The notes beneath the pieces are model-generated. The model did no database searches and was not told where the DNA came from. It saw nothing but the letters and a program-made list of their open reading frames with translations. Below, in pieces: positions 61,001 through 64,000 of a stretch of DNA of 64,000 nt. The stretch covers positions 2,978,001 through 3,042,000 of the forward strand of contig NZ_WIXO01000001.1 of NCBI RefSeq assembly GCF_009709575.1, read 5' to 3'. The first letter of the stretch is position 1; every line of letters begins with the position of its first letter. A program made the position numbers and the translations under genes. The DNA comes from Streptomyces taklimakanensis. GTDB lineage: Bacteria; Actinomycetota; Actinomycetes; Streptomycetales; Streptomycetaceae.

Positions 61001-61849
61001 TCACCCCTCGTGGGGACGGCCCCCCACCGTGTCGGGCGCGTCGGGCGCGTCGGGCGTGTCGGGCGTGGCCGTCCTCGCGGCCCCGGCGACCAGCGCCTCC
61101 AACCGGTCCCCGTGGGCTCCGCGCCAGTAGACGTGCCCGCAGTCGCGGCAGCGGGCGAAGTCGTCGTACGTGCGACGGGTGCCGGGACGGAGCAGGTGCT
61201 CCACCTCCTCCTTGGCCACGGGGTCGAGCAGCCCGTTGCACGCCGTGCACCTCGTCCACGGCGTCAGGGGCGGTGCGAAGCGCTCCAGCACGTCGGCGAG
61301 TTGGTCGTCCGGCCGTGAGCCCCGCACGTAGGCGCCCATCCACAGCCGGCGCCGCATCAGCAGCCCGCGGTCCTGGGTGAGCAGGACGCGCCGCTCGGCG
61401 TTGGCCTGTTCCACCAGGGAGGGGTCGTCCATGTCGTTGTGGTACGCGGTGTCCACGCCCGCCACCAGGCGCAGCCGCCGGGCCAGGGTGCCCAGGTGGA
61501 CGTCGAGCAGGAAGCGGGGTGGGCCGCCCGGGACCGGCTGCGGCCTGGACACCGGCTCGACGCGCACCGTCCCGCCGGCCCGCGGCCGGTGCTCCGGCTC
61601 CACCCGCCCCCCGGTGCCGCCCGCCGCGCCGTCCACCTCCGGGACCAGCGCGCCCACCTCGGTCAGCGGGATGCCCGCGGACTGCACGACGTGGCCGAGG
61701 GAGGACGTGCCGTCGTACGGCACGGGGAGGAGTTCGGTGTCGCGGTGGCGCGAGGGGAGGAAGATCCGCAGCTCGGGGGAGACGCGCAGGAGCAGCTCGC
61801 GCGGTGTCGGGGAGCCGCTCGGGGCCTGGTGGTGTGGTCGGTCCGTCAC
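61001..61849 (-). CDS. Mut7-C RNase-like protein with ubiquitin-like N-domain
   Basis: 282 aa from GTG 61849 (VTDRPHHQAPS), with GGGGAGG upstream. N-terminal Mut7-C ubiquitin-like domain (ELRIFLPSRHRDTELL) is followed by a PIN-like Mut7-C domain (FLLDVHLGTLARRLRLVAGV, DTAYHNDMDDPSLVEQANAE, RVLLTQDRGLLMRR) and a zinc-ribbon (RCTACNGLL, RCRDCGHVYW). It is likely a small RNA-processing nuclease. Asp residues expected of PIN enzymes are kept. Confidence 0.85.
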   Translation of the reverse strand: MTDRPHHQAPSGSPTPRELLLRVSPELRIFLPSRHRDTELLPVPYDGTSSLGHVVQSAGIPLTEVGALVPEVDGAAGGTGGRVEPEHRPRAGGTVRVEPVSRPQPVPGGPPRFLLDVHLGTLARRLRLVAGVDTAYHNDMDDPSLVEQANAERRVLLTQDRGLLMRRRLWMGAYVRGSRPDDQLADVLERFAPPLTPWTRCTACNGLLDPVAKEEVEHLLRPGTRRTYDDFARCRDCGHVYWRGAHGDRLEALVAGAARTATPDTPDAPDAPDTVGGRPHEG

Positions 61850-61996
61850 CCTCCCCAGGGTGCCGGCCGGGCCTCGCCGTTCCCACCGGTTTTGGCCGGT
61901 CGGCGGTCTCCCTCGGGCCGTGCGCCCTCGGTGTTCCACGGGTCCGGGAAGGGCGCGGACGACGGAGCTGGGACCCCCGCCGGGGCCCGACCGTCC

Positions 61997-63157
61997 TCAG
62001 GAGAGCGGGAGGGGGGCGACCAGCAGCTTCCCGGCCATGGTCACTCCGCCGTCCATCGCCACCGCGAGCGAGTCGGCGTAGACGTGCGGCCCGTGGACAG
62101 CCGGCGCGCCGTCCCCGCCGTCCTCGGAGCCGACCTCGCCCAACAAGTACGGGATCGGGCTGTGGCCGTGGACGATCCGCCGCCCGCCGTAGGTGTCCAG
62201 CAGTTCGCGCGCGGCCATCGCCCCGCCCTCGTCGCGGAAGGCGAAGCGCTTGGTGAACTTGCGGAACAGGTCCCAGGTCTCGTCGGCGTCGTGGTGGGTG
62301 AGGGCCTCGGTGACGGCGTCGTTGACGTCGGGGATGCTGCTGCCGTACTCCAGGTACGCGGTGGTGTCGGAGTGCACCAGCAGGTGGTCGTCGGCCAGGG
62401 CCATGGCGTCCAGCCGGGACATCCACTGGACGTGGTGGTCCTGGAGCCGTTCCATGTCGGAGTGTTGGCCGCCGTTGAGCAGCCAGGCCGCCTGGAAGGA
62501 CGCGGTGCCCGCGCCGGAGTTGACGGGGGTGTCGCCGAACCGCTTGGCGCCGATCAACAGCAGTTCGTGGTTGCCCATCAGGGCCTTGCAGTAGCCGCCG
62601 GCGGCCGCGGCCTCGGCGGAGAGCTGCATCACCAGGTCGATGACGCCGATGCCGTCGGGGCCGCGGTCGGTGAAGTCGCCCAGGAACCACAGCCGGGTGT
62701 TGCCCCCGGTCCAGTGGTCCTCGGCGTCGATGAGGCCCTGGTCCGACAGGGCGGCCCGCAGCTCGTCGAGGTAGCCGTGGACGTCGCCGACGACGTACAG
62801 CGGGCCCTGCTCCTCGGGTGGTCCGGGCACCGGGGAGGGGGAGTCGACCAGGGTGGGAGTGGGGGATGCCCCGGCCCCGATGACGGGCAGGTCACGCTGG
62901 GTGGGGGTGTAGCCGTCCGGGTGCGGCTCGACGCCCGGGTGCCCGGGGGCGCCCGGTACGGCGGCCGCGCCGCCGTGCGGTGCGGGACCGGGGGGCATGG
63001 GGGGAGGGGGAGGGGGAGGGCCGGGGTGGGCGTGCGCCGCACCGGCCGGGCCCGCGCCGACGGGGCCGGTGATCGTCGGACCCGTGCCCGTGGTGCCCGC
63101 ACCGACGGCGCCCGCGCCGTGCCACACGTCGGATTCCCGACCGGCCCCCTGAGTCAT
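61997..63157 (-). CDS. Metallophosphoesterase
   Basis: 386 aa from ATG 63157, with GGAGGGG upstream; a second ATG at 63172 is 15 bp earlier. The N-terminal 120 residues are Pro/Gly-rich. The calcineurin-like core then shows all metal motifs: YVVGDVHGYLDELRAAL, WFLGDFTDRGPDGIGV, ALMGNHELLLIGAKR and RIVHGHSPIPY. Related actinobacterial proteins act on bis-nucleotides or phosphoproteins; specificity unknown. Confidence 0.87.
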   Translation of the reverse strand: MTQGAGRESDVWHGAGAVGAGTTGTGPTITGPVGAGPAGAAHAHPGPPPPPPPMPPGPAPHGGAAAVPGAPGHPGVEPHPDGYTPTQRDLPVIGAGASPTPTLVDSPSPVPGPPEEQGPLYVVGDVHGYLDELRAALSDQGLIDAEDHWTGGNTRLWFLGDFTDRGPDGIGVIDLVMQLSAEAAAAGGYCKALMGNHELLLIGAKRFGDTPVNSGAGTASFQAAWLLNGGQHSDMERLQDHHVQWMSRLDAMALADDHLLVHSDTTAYLEYGSSIPDVNDAVTEALTHHDADETWDLFRKFTKRFAFRDEGGAMAARELLDTYGGRRIVHGHSPIPYLLGEVGSEDGGDGAPAVHGPHVYADSLAVAMDGGVTMAGKLLVAPLPLS

Positions 63158-63392
63158 CGACCCCTCCAGCATCGCGCGCGCCTCACCTGCCGAACCCTCT
63201 CTCCGTCTCCCTCGGGGCGTCCCGTGGCGAGAGCCGGTCCCGGTGTCGTGCGCCCATCATAGGAACGCAGGTCGCGCCTTGTGACGCACCCGGGGGAGGA
63301 CGATTCGGGCGGCTGTCGGACGGGAGTCGGACCGGGAGTGTCTCCCGCTCGGGTTTCCTCCGAGTTGCTCCCGAAATTACCGGGTCGTAACC

Positions 63393-64000
63393 TCAGTCGC
63401 GCCGCTCGGGCGAGCGCGGAGCGCTCACCGTCGTCCGCGGGCGGCGGCGCTGTGACGAGGTGCGGACGATCAGGTCGGTGGGCATGATCCGGTGCACCGG
63501 GCGGCTGCTTCCGGTGCCCTCGATGGCGTCGATCAGCAGTTGCACGACGGTGGTGCCGATGCGTCCGGGCTTGAGGGACAGGGTGGTGATGGGCGGCTCG
63601 GTGGTGGCGTAGACGGCGGACTCGCTGCAGCACACCAGCAGCAGGTCGTCGGGGACGCGCAGACCGTAGCGGCGGGCGGCGGCGAGCAGGTCGGTGCCGT
63701 TGGGGTCGAACAGTCCGTAGACGGCGTCGGGCCGATCGGGACGGGCCAGCAGTCTGTCGGCGGCGACGGCGCCCGCGCAGGGGTCGTGGGCGGGGTAGGC
63801 CTCGTAGACCGGGTCCTGGCCGGCACGCTCGCACCACTGGAGGTAGGCGCTGGTGGACAGCCGGGTGTAGGTGTCGGTGCTGGTGCCGGTGAGCAGGCCG
63901 ATGCGGCGGGCACCGGCGGCGGCCAGGTGGTCGAGCAGGCCGGTGACGGCGGCCTCGTGGTCGTTGTCGACCCAGGCGGTGACGGGGAGTTCTCCGCAGG
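63393..64000 (-). CDS. LacI family transcriptional regulator, C-terminal part (cut by window edge)
   Basis: The gene enters from the right edge and ends at 63393. The 201 visible residues are the periplasmic-binding-like ligand domain: VTAWVDNDHEAAVTGLLDHL, ARRIGLLTGTSTDTYTRLST, DAVYGLFDPNGTDLLAAARR, and PPITTLSLKPGRIGTTVVQL. The DNA-binding helix-turn-helix lies outside the window. Effector unknown. The gap 63158-63392 shows no gene. Confidence 0.87.
   Translation of the reverse strand, partial: CGELPVTAWVDNDHEAAVTGLLDHLAAAGARRIGLLTGTSTDTYTRLSTSAYLQWCERAGQDPVYEAYPAHDPCAGAVAADRLLARPDRPDAVYGLFDPNGTDLLAAARRYGLRVPDDLLLVCCSESAVYATTEPPITTLSLKPGRIGTTVVQLLIDAIEGTGSSRPVHRIMPTDLIVRTSSQRRRPRTTVSAPRSPERRD

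Overview
The window is high-GC chromosomal DNA from a Streptomyces or close relative. Nearly all genes show strong G/C at third codon positions, and the gene order matches the conserved Streptomyces core near oriC: membrane glycosyltransferase, class A penicillin-binding protein, PadR regulator, inositol-phosphate synthase, FemX-type ligase, rpsF-ssb-rpsR-rplI, MATE exporter, dnaB, then ptpA, YibE/F protein and riboswitch-controlled thiC. A perfect 14-bp parS site (453-466) and DnaA-box clusters next to dnaB also fit an origin-proximal position.

Layout. 1-7.1 kb: truncated MFS transporter, parS, cell-envelope genes, PadR regulator with a dyad operator, ino1. 7.3-15.5 kb: envelope enzymes, replication/translation operon, MATE exporter, DnaA boxes, dnaB. 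15.6-18.3 kb: a decayed accessory patch with a TnsA-like endonuclease, a frameshifted TniQ/LysR-HTH remnant, a lone TOPRIM protein and a VOC gene broken by an amber codon. 18.3-32.9 kb: ordinary chromosomal genes (regulators, acetyltransferase, serine hydrolase, globin-flavoprotein reductase, NUDIX, cystathionine lyase, kinase/phosphatase pair). 32.9-34.8 kb: TPP riboswitch and thiC.

The main discovery is a 22.7-kb integrative conjugative element (AICE-type) lying inside the 3' end of thiC, between 34,672 and 57,430. The two ends share a 12-bp core. Next to the right end is a large serine recombinase, read inward. The element carries an AICE backbone: GntR/KorSA-like repressor with paired operators, FtsK/TraB-like DNA pump, small transfer proteins and an HUH-like Rep. 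It also brings its own 50-codon thiC tail plus a terminator, so thiC stays open and full length. The original host tail and terminator are stranded 22.7 kb away at 57,420-57,625.

Cargo of the element: an APH-fold phosphotransferase, a divergent XRE-TPR regulator and HATPase pair with small proteins, and a lower-GC operon of DUF499-type ATPase, 137-aa protein, DUF1156-type DNA methyltransferase and PLD-SNF2 helicase. This operon looks like a phage-defence system of the helicase-methylase-ATPase / DISARM-related kind, with small accessory genes I cannot assign. After the element the chromosome resumes with a TPR protein, an acetyltransferase, a lipoprotein, an M23 peptidase, a Mut7-C protein, a metallophosphoesterase and a truncated LacI regulator at the window edge. 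No rRNA, tRNA or CRISPR array was seen.
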